Shown here in pieces: positions 45,613 to 54,481 of a DNA stretch of 64,000 bases. Source of the DNA: Sphingobacteriales bacterium UTBCD1 (GTDB taxonomy: Bacteria > Bacteroidota > Bacteroidia > Chitinophagales > Chitinophagaceae); the NCBI GenBank assembly GCA_002066995.1, contig MWTC01000038.1, forward strand, positions 27,407 to 91,406. Reading direction: 5' to 3'. The notes under the pieces are model-generated. The model was given only the letters and a program-made list of their open reading frames with translations, was not told where the DNA came from and ran no database searches. The position numbers were made by a program, and so were the translations under genes. Every line of letters starts with the position of its first letter. The first letter of the stretch is position 1.

Positions 45613-46326
45613 ATGGACGAAAAGAAAGTTGTGTACATCACCGGCGGAAGCAAAGGTATCGGTAAAGGAATGGCCCGGTATCTTTTGGAAAAAGGTTATA
45701 AAGTAGCCATCAGCAGCAGGAATGCAACAGAAATAGAAAAAGCAGCTGCAGATCTGGGTAAAATCAAAGCTGACATCCTTGCAATCCGTTCTGATGTCCG
45801 GAAACAGGAAGATGAACAGCATGCCGTCAAAACCATTATGGACAAATGGGGTCGTCTTGATGTTCTTATAGCCAATGCCGGCGTAGGCATTTTTGCCCCG
45901 GTGGAAGAACTTAGTTATGAACAATGGAACAAGGTTATTGACACAAACGTGACAGGGGTTTTCAACAGTGTAAAAGCAGCTTTGGATGCAATTAAAAAAT
46001 CAAAAGGCTATATCATCACGATTGCCAGCCTTGCCGGTACAAATTTTTCACTAAAGGGTACCGTGTATAATGCCAGTAAGTTTGCTGTTGTCGGTTTTAC
46101 GCAGGCGCTGATGCTCGATTTGCGCCAGTATGATGTAAAAGTCACTACCATCATGCCGGGTTCGGTAACGAGTAATTTTAATGACCACATTCCTTCTGCT
46201 GAAGATGCCTGGAAGCTTCAGCCCGAAGACATCGGCCAGATCGTGTATGATCTTCTCAAAATGAACCCACGTGCCTTGCCCAGTAAAATTGAAGTGAGGC
46301 CTGCCAAACCGCCTGTAAAAAATTAG
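45613..46326 (+). CDS. SDR-family NAD(P)-dependent oxidoreductase
   Basis: A 237-aa short-chain dehydrogenase starting at ATG 45613 (an upstream in-frame TTG at 45589 adds eight unlikely residues). Rossmann motif TGGSKGIG (10-17), NAG (88-90), and catalytic S139, Y152, K156 (YNASK) are complete. The substrate is not predictable. R36 in SSRNATE after strand 2 hints at NADP preference. Preceded by a 245-bp gap without features. Confidence 0.9.
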   Translation: MDEKKVVYITGGSKGIGKGMARYLLEKGYKVAISSRNATEIEKAAADLGKIKADILAIRSDVRKQEDEQHAVKTIMDKWGRLDVLIANAGVGIFAPVEELSYEQWNKVIDTNVTGVFNSVKAALDAIKKSKGYIITIASLAGTNFSLKGTVYNASKFAVVGFTQALMLDLRQYDVKVTTIMPGSVTSNFNDHIPSAEDAWKLQPEDIGQIVYDLLKMNPRALPSKIEVRPAKPPVKN

Positions 46327-46484
46327 TTTGGAAACGATATCCGGACCAGGAAAAACAAAATTATTATGCATCATGAAGTTTTATCTGAAAATTTTACAAA
46401 AAGCGGAAAATGCGGCAGGAATATATCGGTAATTTTATTCTTTAAGACAATTAAAAAAAATTAAGCCAAACTCAAAACATTACC

Positions 46485-47240
46485 ATGAATAAAGAACTGA
46501 AACAAACAGAAGAACTGGATGTAAGGGAACTGATCCCGATCAAAAGGCATGAAAAACTGATTCAGATATTTAAAGAACTCCCTGCCGGAGAAAGTTTTAT
46601 TTTCATCAATGATCATGACCCCATCCCGCTATATTATGAATTCCGTTCCATTTACGGTGATGTGGTCGGATGGGAATACCTGAACCGTGGCGGCAGGGAA
46701 TGGAAAGTAAAGGTCACCCGTACGGAAGCTTCAAAAGGACGTGAGTTTACCGACATATCAACCCTACTTGATCTGCGTAAAGCGGATAAAAGCGAATGGA
46801 AGCAGATCGTCTTTCATCGCTTCGGCATGATGGAAGAAGGAACCACGATGGAACTAATCTCAAAAGAAGATCCGATGGAGATACACGGAATATTCGTCAA
46901 TAAATTCGAAGGAAAGCACACCTGGATCTATAAGAAAAAAGAACCGGAAGAATATGTGGTCCATATTACTAAAAATGATAAGAGCGGATTGGGAGATGAT
47001 GGCTTCTCAGTGGTCAATGAATTCGATATCCGCCCCTACCCTCCTACGGAAAGGCATGAAATGTTTTACAAAGCTTTTGCCGACATAAAACCCGGCGAAG
47101 CATTTGAATTTATCAATGATCATGATCCCAAACCTTTGTATTATCAGATGGAAGCCGAAAGCAAGGAGCCCTTCAGATGGGAATATTTACAAAAAGGCCC
47201 TGACGAATGGAAGGTGAGAGTGATCAAAGTGAAAAATTAG
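46485..47240 (+). CDS. Duplicated DUF2249 protein
   Basis: A 251-aa protein with two DUF2249 domains. The first has IKRHEKLIQIFKELPAGESF followed by INDHDPIPLYYEF, and the second has ERHEMFYKAFADIKPGEAFE followed by INDHDPKPLYYQM. Both end in WEYL...W.V. The DHDP motif could bind a ligand or metal. The middle (about 100-160) is a distinct linker domain. DUF2249 genes often occur near hemerythrin and nitrogen-oxide genes, none of which is seen here. Function unknown. Confidence 0.85.
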   Translation: MNKELKQTEELDVRELIPIKRHEKLIQIFKELPAGESFIFINDHDPIPLYYEFRSIYGDVVGWEYLNRGGREWKVKVTRTEASKGREFTDISTLLDLRKADKSEWKQIVFHRFGMMEEGTTMELISKEDPMEIHGIFVNKFEGKHTWIYKKKEPEEYVVHITKNDKSGLGDDGFSVVNEFDIRPYPPTERHEMFYKAFADIKPGEAFEFINDHDPKPLYYQMEAESKEPFRWEYLQKGPDEWKVRVIKVKN

Positions 47241-47271
47241 GAATAAAAAGAAAAATAAAAAATTACATACA

Positions 47272-47805
47272 ATGGCAACAATTAAATGGCAGCTTGATCC
47301 TGCACACTCAGAGGTCTTATTTAAAGTAAGGCACATGATGGTGTCCAATGTTACGGGAGAATTTCAAACGTTCAATGTCACCCTGGAAACAGAAGGACAT
47401 GATTTCTCTACAGCAAAAGCTACTTTTACAGCAGACATAGAGTCTATTACCACTAAAGTGATGCAAAGAGACAATCACCTGAAGAGTGAAGACTTCTTTG
47501 ATTTGAAAAATCATCCTAAGCTTACTTTTGTAAGCAGAAAGATCAGAAAGATAAGCGATACCGGATATGAAATGGAAGGTGATCTGACCATCCGCGAAAC
47601 AACTAAACAGGAAACATTCAAAGTTGAAAACACCGGTTTGATCAAAGACGGTTCGGGTTATTACCGTGCAGGTTTCAGCATAACAGGAAAGATAAAAAGA
47701 TTGGAATTCGGATTAAAATACAATCCCGCCTTAGAAGCAGGTGGTGTGGTCGTTGGCAATGATGTGAATATAAATGCAGATATCGAAATGACACACCCGG
47801 AATAA
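47272..47805 (+). CDS. YceI-family lipid-binding protein
   Basis: A 177-aa lipocalin-like YceI protein. WQLDPAHSEVLFKVRHMMVS, DHLKSEDFFDLKNHPKLTF-like spacing (DNHLKSEDFFDLKNHPKLTF) and GDLTIRETTKQETFKVE are the family blocks. YceI proteins bind polyisoprenoids in a barrel. This one lacks a signal peptide, so it is probably cytosolic, unlike many periplasmic members. It follows the DUF2249 gene by 31 bp and precedes the PEP-mutase gene by 34 bp. Confidence 0.9.
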   Translation: MATIKWQLDPAHSEVLFKVRHMMVSNVTGEFQTFNVTLETEGHDFSTAKATFTADIESITTKVMQRDNHLKSEDFFDLKNHPKLTFVSRKIRKISDTGYEMEGDLTIRETTKQETFKVENTGLIKDGSGYYRAGFSITGKIKRLEFGLKYNPALEAGGVVVGNDVNINADIEMTHPE

Positions 47806-47839
47806 AACATCTCCCGGTATTTTAATAAAAGAAAGATCT

Positions 47840-48685
47840 ATGGCAAATAAATTCGATCCCGTCATTCAAAATAAACTGGCCGAAAAGTTTCATGCATTGC
47901 ATCATGCAGAGGAAATGCTGGTGCTTCCCAATGCCTGGGACAGCGCTTCTGCCAGGATATTCCAGGAGAGTGGTTTTCCTGCTGTGGCAACTACCAGTTC
48001 AGGAGTTTCCTGGTCTTTAGGATACAAAGACGGAGAACATACACCACCTGAGTTGGTGATCGAAGTGATCGGGCGTATGGCAGGAGCCATCAGCATTCCG
48101 CTTACAGCAGATATAGAAGCAGGTTATTATGGAAACGATCTTGATAAGTTTTCAAAATTCATTGCTGATGTCATTGAAGCAGGCGCTGTAGGCATCAATC
48201 TTGAAGATGCTGATTCGCACACAAAAAAATTGTATGACCTGGACAGGCAGTTAGCCAAGATCAAAGCGGTGAAGGAAGTGAGCCGGCAAAAAGGAGTCAA
48301 CCTTTTTTTGAATGCAAGAACGGATGCCATTGAACTGGCTCCCGGCGACCTGAAAGAAAAAGCACAAGCCTGTATTGAAAGGGCAAAAGCATTTGAAGAC
48401 GCCGGCGCTGACGGGATCTTTGTTCCTTTCGTTCCCGACATGGAAACCATAGCTTTTTTGAAAAAGGGAATTAAACTTCCTCTGAATGTCCTGATGGGAA
48501 ATACACTGGATGTGGCAGAGTTGAGAAAGCTGAAGATAAACAGGGTGAGTGTTGGCGGAAAACCCATGCTCGCCACATTGGAACATTTAAAAAAGATAGC
48601 CGGTGAACTGAGATCAGGAAACGACTGGCCTTCTTTGTTTACAAAAGACCTTACCTATCCACAGGTAAACAACTGGTTTAAATAA
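47840..48685 (+). CDS. Isocitrate lyase/PEP mutase superfamily protein
   Basis: A 281-aa (beta/alpha)8 enzyme: LVLPNAWDSASARIFQESGF (substrate loop), IPLTADIEAGYY (Mg-binding aspartate/glutamate), GINLEDADS, and LNARTDAIEL. The family cleaves C-C or C-P bonds in 2-hydroxy or phosphono acids. The usual KKCGH active-site motif of isocitrate lyase is absent, so an oxaloacetate-decarboxylase-like or unknown role is likelier. It may be co-transcribed with yceI and the methyltransferase gene (10 bp downstream). Confidence 0.85.
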   Translation: MANKFDPVIQNKLAEKFHALHHAEEMLVLPNAWDSASARIFQESGFPAVATTSSGVSWSLGYKDGEHTPPELVIEVIGRMAGAISIPLTADIEAGYYGNDLDKFSKFIADVIEAGAVGINLEDADSHTKKLYDLDRQLAKIKAVKEVSRQKGVNLFLNARTDAIELAPGDLKEKAQACIERAKAFEDAGADGIFVPFVPDMETIAFLKKGIKLPLNVLMGNTLDVAELRKLKINRVSVGGKPMLATLEHLKKIAGELRSGNDWPSLFTKDLTYPQVNNWFK

Positions 48686-48695
48686 ATCAATCTAT

Positions 48696-49325
48696 ATGAA
48701 AAGGGAACATACTGCAACAGATAAAAATAAAAATTTTGAGAATGAGCTGGATGCTTCTTTCTGGAATGAAAGATGGCGTACAGAACAGACAGGCTGGGAT
48801 GTTGGCTACGCCTCCCCTCCTGTCACCCATTACATTGATCAATATGAAAATAAAAATGCTGCCCTGCTGATCCCCGGTTGCGGCAATGCCTATGAAGCGG
48901 AATACATAGTAAAAAAAGGATTCACCAACATCACGCTTGTTGATATTTCCGAAGTGGCAGTATCGAAACTAAAAAACAAATTCAAAGGCCTTTCCCAGAT
49001 AAAAGTGATCTGCGAAGATTTCTTTAAACATGAAGGGAAATACGATCTCATCATCGAACAGACTTTCTTTTGCGCCCAGGTACTCGAAAGAAGAAAAGAG
49101 TACGTGGAGAAAATGCATTCCATTCTCAATAACAAAGGCAGGTTGGCCGGAGTATTGTTCGGTGTGGTCTTTGAAAAGCCCGGCCCTCCGTTCGGCGGAG
49201 AAGAGATGGAATACAGGGTTCTTTTTGAGCCCTATTTTCATATCCATAAAATGGAAGCCTGCTACAACAGCATTCCGCCAAGAGCCGGCGCAGAACTGTT
49301 CATCAACCTTGAGAAGAAAGGATGA
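48696..49325 (+). CDS. TPMT-superfamily class I methyltransferase
   Basis: A 209-aa SAM-dependent enzyme of the thiopurine S-methyltransferase superfamily. FWNERWRTEQTGWDVGYASP is the N-terminal TPMT-like signature, LLIPGCGNAYEAEYIVKKGF is SAM motif I, and VDIS the acidic strand end. QTFFCAQVLERRKEYV fits motif IV. Likely acceptors are thiols, selenols or small toxic molecules. The stop overlaps the thioredoxin ATG (ATGA at 49322-49325), so the two are translationally coupled. Confidence 0.87.
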   Translation: MKREHTATDKNKNFENELDASFWNERWRTEQTGWDVGYASPPVTHYIDQYENKNAALLIPGCGNAYEAEYIVKKGFTNITLVDISEVAVSKLKNKFKGLSQIKVICEDFFKHEGKYDLIIEQTFFCAQVLERRKEYVEKMHSILNNKGRLAGVLFGVVFEKPGPPFGGEEMEYRVLFEPYFHIHKMEACYNSIPPRAGAELFINLEKKG

Positions 49326-49621
49326 ATCCTGAAGAAATAAGTATTCAGCAAAAACCTGTACTGCTTGATTTTTTTGCAGAATGGTGCGGCACCTGCCAGA
49401 CCATGATGCCGGTACTGGAATCAGTGAAAAAAAAGTTGAAAGAAAATCTTCATATTCTTGAAATTGACATTGACAAGAATCCCACCGTTGCTTCCTATTA
49501 CCGGGTAAAAGGAGTTCCTACATTCATTCTTTTTAAAAAAGGAAAAGAGCTCTGGAGAAGATCCGGGCTGATTTCAGGAAAAGAACTGGAAGAACAGATC
49601 AGAAAGCATGATGCCGTATAA
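49322..49621 (+). CDS. Thioredoxin-family protein (CGTC)
   Basis: A 99-aa single-domain thioredoxin with redox pair C22-GT-C25 in FFAEWCGTCQTMMP and the cis-proline P66 in GVPTFILFKKG. The CGTC active site departs from the usual CGPC, which should alter redox potential. It is cytosolic (no signal). Its start overlaps the TPMT-type gene, pointing to a thiol-related shared function. Confidence 0.9.
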   Translation: MNPEEISIQQKPVLLDFFAEWCGTCQTMMPVLESVKKKLKENLHILEIDIDKNPTVASYYRVKGVPTFILFKKGKELWRRSGLISGKELEEQIRKHDAV

Positions 49622-49752
49622 GCAAATTGAAAGAATGATCATTAACATCGCATTAATTTTTCCTTCTCCCTCCTGAATAATCAACACTCTCCGAGAAAAT
49701 AATTCAGTAAACCTTTCGCTTCAGTGATTGTTCTGATATAAAACAGTTGATC

Positions 49753-50268
49753 ATGAAACTGACAGAACTATTCATCAAAGAAATTGAAAGAGAAGCTCCC
49801 AACACCGTTAAGATGCTGGAGAGAGTTCCTGAATCAAATTTTAACTGGAGGCCGCACGACAGGTCAATGTCCATAAAAGAATTGGCCTCCCATATTGTTG
49901 ACCTTGCATCAAGGCCCGGGCTGATCGTGAATACCAGGTATCTTGATTTTGCAGAGAACAAGACAAAGAAACCGGAGATCCACACAACGAAAGACCTGAT
50001 CCGCGAATTTGAAGAAGGAACCAAAAAATCCATCGAAGCGCTCAGGAAAACAAAGGATGAGGACCTGAAAGAAAATTGGGTAATGCGCAACGGGCATCAT
50101 ATCATCCTGGATATGCCGAAAGAAGATGCTATCCGTCACAACGGTATGAATCATGTATATCATCACAGGGCACAGTTAGGTGTATTCTTCAGGTTATTGA
50201 ATATTCCTGTTCCGGGAATGTACGGCGCCAGCGCTGATGACAAGATCCATGCTGCAATGAATAACTGA
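49753..50268 (+). CDS. DinB-family protein; 3' end used as island boundary
   Basis: A 171-aa DinB-superfamily protein starting at ATG 49753; the TTG two codons earlier is less likely. Histidines in SIKELASHIVDLAS and NGMNHVYHHRAQLGVFFRLL supply the metal site, and the tail NIPVPGMYGASADDKIHAAM is conserved with the paralogue at 4465. The last 94 coding bases and the following base form the left copy of a 95-bp direct repeat. The right copy at 59609-59703 is an orphan 3' end. Confidence 0.87.
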   Translation: MKLTELFIKEIEREAPNTVKMLERVPESNFNWRPHDRSMSIKELASHIVDLASRPGLIVNTRYLDFAENKTKKPEIHTTKDLIREFEEGTKKSIEALRKTKDEDLKENWVMRNGHHIILDMPKEDAIRHNGMNHVYHHRAQLGVFFRLLNIPVPGMYGASADDKIHAAMNN

Positions 50269-50269
50269 T
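50175..50269 (+). repeat. Island-flanking 95-bp direct repeat, left
   Basis: Spans the last codons and stop of dinB. It is identical by eye, base for base, to 59609-59703 in the same orientation, 9,434 bp away. Confidence 0.97.
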
Positions 50270-50844
50270 CAGCCTTGATCAGATATTAGCGGTTGACCAG
50301 GTTGAGTAGTTGATCTGTAATATGCGAGCCTGGAGAAATTAAATCTTCATTATATTCACAGAGTGAATTTATTTTACTCTTCACCTCGTTTTATGCTCCA
50401 TGAACCACTTTGTTTAAATTTTTATCCCGTCTGTGTCTTCATTCAAAGGTTTGAGCAAGAGCAACGAGACCGTGTGGAGATTTTCGTTGAAAACCGTTCC
50501 CTCCCGAGACACGGCTTTGGCAAAAGAATCAATTGGTTAATATCATTAGTCCTTTAGGCGAGCTTGGGAAAAAAGGCAGGCGCTCATTGCCGAGCATTTG
50601 TCTCTTATTTTTTCCCCAACGCAAATTTTTTTTAATACAATTTTATGCCGACCCGTCCCGAAAGCCTTCGGGAGCACATTGGCTATTGCCCTCCCGATTG
50701 CTATCGGGACACAAGCCAGCTCTTCAGGTAAAAGCCACAGAGCCGTTTCTGCTCACGATGGTTATTGGGACACTGACAGAGTATTCAGACAACAAAACAG
50801 AAAATTTGCGTATTTTGACCAACAAAAAATTTTAGAATAGAAAA
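50270..50844. other. Gap between dinB and hsdR: diverged junction copy and palindromes
   Basis: 50310-50381 resembles 59726-59798 (the natural region between the dinB 3' end and the decarboxylase stop), including an RVK-stop reading on the minus strand. Further in are two palindromes at 50656-50673 (TCCCGAA arms) and 50692-50709 (TCCCGAT arms), a type common in Bacteroidota intergenic DNA. Small frames here carry no domains. Confidence 0.6.
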
Positions 50845-53655
50845 TTGAAAAACGAAAAACTGACAAGGAAAGAAATCATTGACAACCGCTTAAAACAAGC
50901 TGGATGGAATGTGACTGACCGAACTCAGGTGATTGAGGAATTTGATATTCACTTGACAGTGGTTGAAGAACCAACAACACCTTATGCAGGACACCAATAT
51001 AGCGACTATGTTTTATTGGGCAAGGATGGCAACCCGCTTGCTGTTGTTGAAGCCAAAAAGACTTCTGTGGACGCTGCACTCGGACGAGAACAAGCTAAAC
51101 AATATTGCTACAATATCAAACAAACACAAGGCGTTGACTTGCCTTTTTGCTTTTATACCAACGGCCACGACATTTACTTTTGGGACTTAGACAATTACCC
51201 TCCAAAAAAAGTATATGGTTTTCCGACCCGTGACGACCTTGAACGCTATGCTTACATCCGTAAAGCGAGAAAGCAATTAGCAGGCGAACTTATCAATACC
51301 AAAATTGCTGGACGGAATTATCAGATTACTGCAATCCGTGCCGTAATGGAAGCCGTTGAAAAACGGAAAACCAAATTCTTGTTGGTAATGGCGACTGGCA
51401 CGGGCAAGACCAGAACCTGCATTGCTCTGGTTGACGCATTAATGAGAGCAGGTTGGGCAGAAAGAGTTTTGTTTTTGGTTGACAGAATTGCACTCCGTGA
51501 CCAAACACTGGAAGCATTCAAAGAACATTTGCCCAACGAACCATGCTGGCCAAAACAAGGCGAAAAAGAAATTGCCACAGACAGACGAATTTATGTTTCA
51601 ACTTATCCGACTATGTTGAACATCATTCGCAATGAAGAAAAGAGTTTAAATCCGCATTTCTTCGACTTGATTGTGGTGGATGAAAGCCACCGAAGCATTT
51701 ACAACACTTATCAGGAAATTCTGGATTACTTCAATACCATTACGCTTGGATTAACAGCCACGCCAACAGATGTAATTGACCATAACACGTTTCAATTGTT
51801 TGAATGTGAAGATGGCGTGCCGACTTTTGCCTATTCGTATGAGGAAGCGGTAAACCACATTCCACCATTCCTGTGCAATTTTCAGGTAATGAAAATCAAA
51901 ACCAAATTTCAGGACGAAGGCATCAACAAACGGACAATTACTTTGGAAGACCAACAAAAACTCATGTTGGAAGGAAAGGAAATAGAAGAAATCAATTACG
52001 AAGGAACAGAGATTGAAAAAAAGGTAATCAACAGAGGAACAAATGCTTTGATAGTCCGTGAATTCATGGAAGAAAGCATCAAAGATGATAACGGTGTTTT
52101 GCCGGGGAAAACTATTTTCTTTTGCATCAGTAAAGCCCATGCAAGACGGGTAGAAGAAATATTTGATTCACTTTATCCTGAATACAGAGGCGAATTGGCT
52201 AAGGTTTTGGTAAGTGAGGATCCGCGGGTTTACGGAAAAGGCGGTTTGCTCGATCAGTTTGTGCATAACGATATGCCACGTATTGCTATTAGTGTGGATA
52301 TGCTCGACACCGGTATTGATGTTCGTGAATTGGTGAATTTAGTTTTTGCAAAACCCGTTTACAGCTACACCAAATTCTGGCAGATGATAGGTAGAGGAAC
52401 TCGTTTGCTCGACCCTGAAAAAATAAAACCCTGGTGTACACAAAAAGACAATTTCCTGATTCTGGATTGCTGGGACAACTTTGAATATTTCAAACTCAAA
52501 CCGAGAGGTAAAGAACTGAAACCACAAATTCCTTTGCCTGTTCGCTTGTTTGGCCTGCGATTAGAAAAGATTCGAACCTGCCTGTCGGCAGACAGGGAAG
52601 CCCAAACACAAAGTAAATCAGAAATAGTAAGTAAAGAAGTTCAGAAAATCAGAAAGCAGGTAGAAGCGCTTCCGAAAAATTCGGTGGTGATTATGGAAGC
52701 CAAACATGAATTGCAACGCCTGGAAGATGAGAACTTTTGGAACAACCTGACTGCTGACAAAATGGAATTTTTAGGAACTGTCGTAAAACCCCTGTTCCGC
52801 ACGGTTGCAGATGTTGACTTCAAAGCTATGCGATTTGAAAAAGATATTGTTGAAGTTTCCTTGGCTCATTTGGCAGGTGAAACAGAGAAGTTTAATACAC
52901 TGAAAGAAGGCATTATTGAAGCAATAGGTGAATTGCCTTTGAGCATCGACATTGTGGCAAGAGAAAAAGAGTTAATACAAAAGACACAAACCAATCATTA
53001 CTGGGCAACTATCAATGAAGAAAAATTTGATGAACTGATTGAAAAACTTGCCCCGTTGATGGAATACAGGGAAACGGTTATTCCTTTGGCACCACCAAAA
53101 TTTAACCTTAAAGATATTATTGCAAAAAAAGAAATGGTGGAGTTTGGTCCGCAACACGAAGCCTTGAGTGTAGCCAAATACCGTGAACTGGTTGAAAAGA
53201 AAATCAACGAACTGGTTTCAAGCAGCCCGATTTTGCAAAAGCTGAAACAAGGCAAAGAAATCACCAACGAAGAAGCCGAGCAATTAGCGGAAGAATTACA
53301 CAATGAGCATCCGCACATTACCATTGATTTGCTACGCAAGGTTTACAACCACCGCAAAGCGGAATTGGTGCAGTTCATTAAACATATTTTGGGCATTTCG
53401 CCATTGGAGACCTTTGCCGAAACTGTTACCAAAGCATTTGATGATTTTGTTTCCAAACACAGTTACCTCAGCAGCCGGCAACTGCAGTTTTTGGAATTGC
53501 TCAAAAATTTTGTGTTGGAAAAAGGCGATGTGAGCAAACGAAACCTGATTGAATCGCCTTTTACCCTGCTTCACCCTGATGGTATTCGGGGCATTTTCAA
53601 TCAAAGAGAAATTGACGAAATTTTAAGTTTAACCGAAAAAGTATTGGCAGCTTAA
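50845..53655 (+). CDS. hsdR: Type I restriction enzyme R subunit
   Basis: A 936-aa HsdR. The N-terminal nuclease has D54, E69-A-K71 (VVEAKK). The translocase has Walker A ATGTGKT (183-189), VVDESHRSIYNTY (DESH, 279-282), LTATPTD, and helicase motif VI region IGRGTRLLDPEK. This order matches EcoEI/type IB-like HsdR. The start is TTG at 50845; no in-frame ATG precedes the conserved N-terminus. A palindrome at 52577-52596 adds TCLSADREAQ in frame. It cleaves DNA lacking the modification set by HsdM/HsdS, and is two bases from the next gene. Confidence 0.95.
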   Translation: MKNEKLTRKEIIDNRLKQAGWNVTDRTQVIEEFDIHLTVVEEPTTPYAGHQYSDYVLLGKDGNPLAVVEAKKTSVDAALGREQAKQYCYNIKQTQGVDLPFCFYTNGHDIYFWDLDNYPPKKVYGFPTRDDLERYAYIRKARKQLAGELINTKIAGRNYQITAIRAVMEAVEKRKTKFLLVMATGTGKTRTCIALVDALMRAGWAERVLFLVDRIALRDQTLEAFKEHLPNEPCWPKQGEKEIATDRRIYVSTYPTMLNIIRNEEKSLNPHFFDLIVVDESHRSIYNTYQEILDYFNTITLGLTATPTDVIDHNTFQLFECEDGVPTFAYSYEEAVNHIPPFLCNFQVMKIKTKFQDEGINKRTITLEDQQKLMLEGKEIEEINYEGTEIEKKVINRGTNALIVREFMEESIKDDNGVLPGKTIFFCISKAHARRVEEIFDSLYPEYRGELAKVLVSEDPRVYGKGGLLDQFVHNDMPRIAISVDMLDTGIDVRELVNLVFAKPVYSYTKFWQMIGRGTRLLDPEKIKPWCTQKDNFLILDCWDNFEYFKLKPRGKELKPQIPLPVRLFGLRLEKIRTCLSADREAQTQSKSEIVSKEVQKIRKQVEALPKNSVVIMEAKHELQRLEDENFWNNLTADKMEFLGTVVKPLFRTVADVDFKAMRFEKDIVEVSLAHLAGETEKFNTLKEGIIEAIGELPLSIDIVAREKELIQKTQTNHYWATINEEKFDELIEKLAPLMEYRETVIPLAPPKFNLKDIIAKKEMVEFGPQHEALSVAKYRELVEKKINELVSSSPILQKLKQGKEITNEEAEQLAEELHNEHPHITIDLLRKVYNHRKAELVQFIKHILGISPLETFAETVTKAFDDFVSKHSYLSSRQLQFLELLKNFVLEKGDVSKRNLIESPFTLLHPDGIRGIFNQREIDEILSLTEKVLAA
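52577..52596. repeat. Palindromic element inside hsdR
   Basis: CCTGCCTGTCGGCAGACAGG is a 20-bp palindrome with two wobble-type mismatched pairs, in frame between the helicase and C-terminal domains. Similar in type to the insert in preT. Confidence 0.75.
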
Positions 53656-53656
53656 T

Positions 53657-54481
53657 ATGGCAAAAAATAAAACCATAAATGTAAAGGGAACAGATATAGT
53701 GCTGTATCAGGATAACAAGGAAGATTTTATCAGCCTTACGGATATAGCAAGATTCAGAGATTCTGAAAGGAGCGACTATATCCTTCAAAACTGGATGCGG
53801 AACAGAAGCACCATTGAGTTTATTGGACTTTGGGAACTGTTCAATAATCCGAATTTTAATTCCATCGAATTCGATGGAATTAAAAATATGTCCGGCTCCA
53901 ACAGCTTTTCTTTAACCCCTAAACGTTGGATTGAGGCTACTAATGCCATTGGAATAGTATCTAAAACAGGGAGATATGGCGGGACATTTGCCCATAAAGA
54001 TATAGCCTTTGAATTTGCCTCCTGGTTAAGCGCAGAATTCAAATTTTATCTTATCAAAGAATTTCAACGTCTTAAAGAAGACGAAAACGACCGCCTCAAA
54101 CTGGAATGGAACCTTCAGCGGACGTTAGCCAAAGTAAATTACCGCATTCATACTGATGCCATCAAGGAAAACCTGATACCGCCTGCCTTGTCAAAAGACA
54201 AAATCAATTTTGTATATGCCGATGAAGCCGATATGCTGAACATGGCTTTGTTTGGAATGACTGCTAAACAATGGAGAGAGGCAAACCCTAAAGCAGAAGG
54301 GAATATACGTGACGCTGCAAGCATTGAGCAGCTGGTTGTATTGAGCAATATGGAAAGTATCAATGCGGTGCTAATTAATCAGGATTTAAAGCAAAGCGAA
54401 CGCTTAGAGCAACTCAACAAAATTGCCATTACTCAAATGAAATCCTTACTGGGAAATAAGAATTTAAAGAAACTGAAATAA
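53657..54481 (+). CDS. KilA-N domain protein in the R-M operon
   Basis: A 274-aa protein with an N-terminal KilA-N DNA-binding domain (residues about 15-110: DFISLTDIARFRDSERSDYI, WMRNRSTIEFIGLWE, GRYGGTFAHKDIAFEFASWL) and a helical C-terminal part containing YADEADMLNMALFGMTAKQW. KilA-N domains occur in phage and mobile-element regulators. Wedged between hsdR and hsdM (its TAA overlaps the hsdM ATG by one base), it may regulate the R-M operon or modulate its enzymes. No catalytic motif seen. Confidence 0.87.
   Translation: MAKNKTINVKGTDIVLYQDNKEDFISLTDIARFRDSERSDYILQNWMRNRSTIEFIGLWELFNNPNFNSIEFDGIKNMSGSNSFSLTPKRWIEATNAIGIVSKTGRYGGTFAHKDIAFEFASWLSAEFKFYLIKEFQRLKEDENDRLKLEWNLQRTLAKVNYRIHTDAIKENLIPPALSKDKINFVYADEADMLNMALFGMTAKQWREANPKAEGNIRDAASIEQLVVLSNMESINAVLINQDLKQSERLEQLNKIAITQMKSLLGNKNLKKLK

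Noticed and set aside
50533..50840. Two overlapping small frames before hsdR
   Set aside because: They run through intergenic palindromes and show no family similarity.
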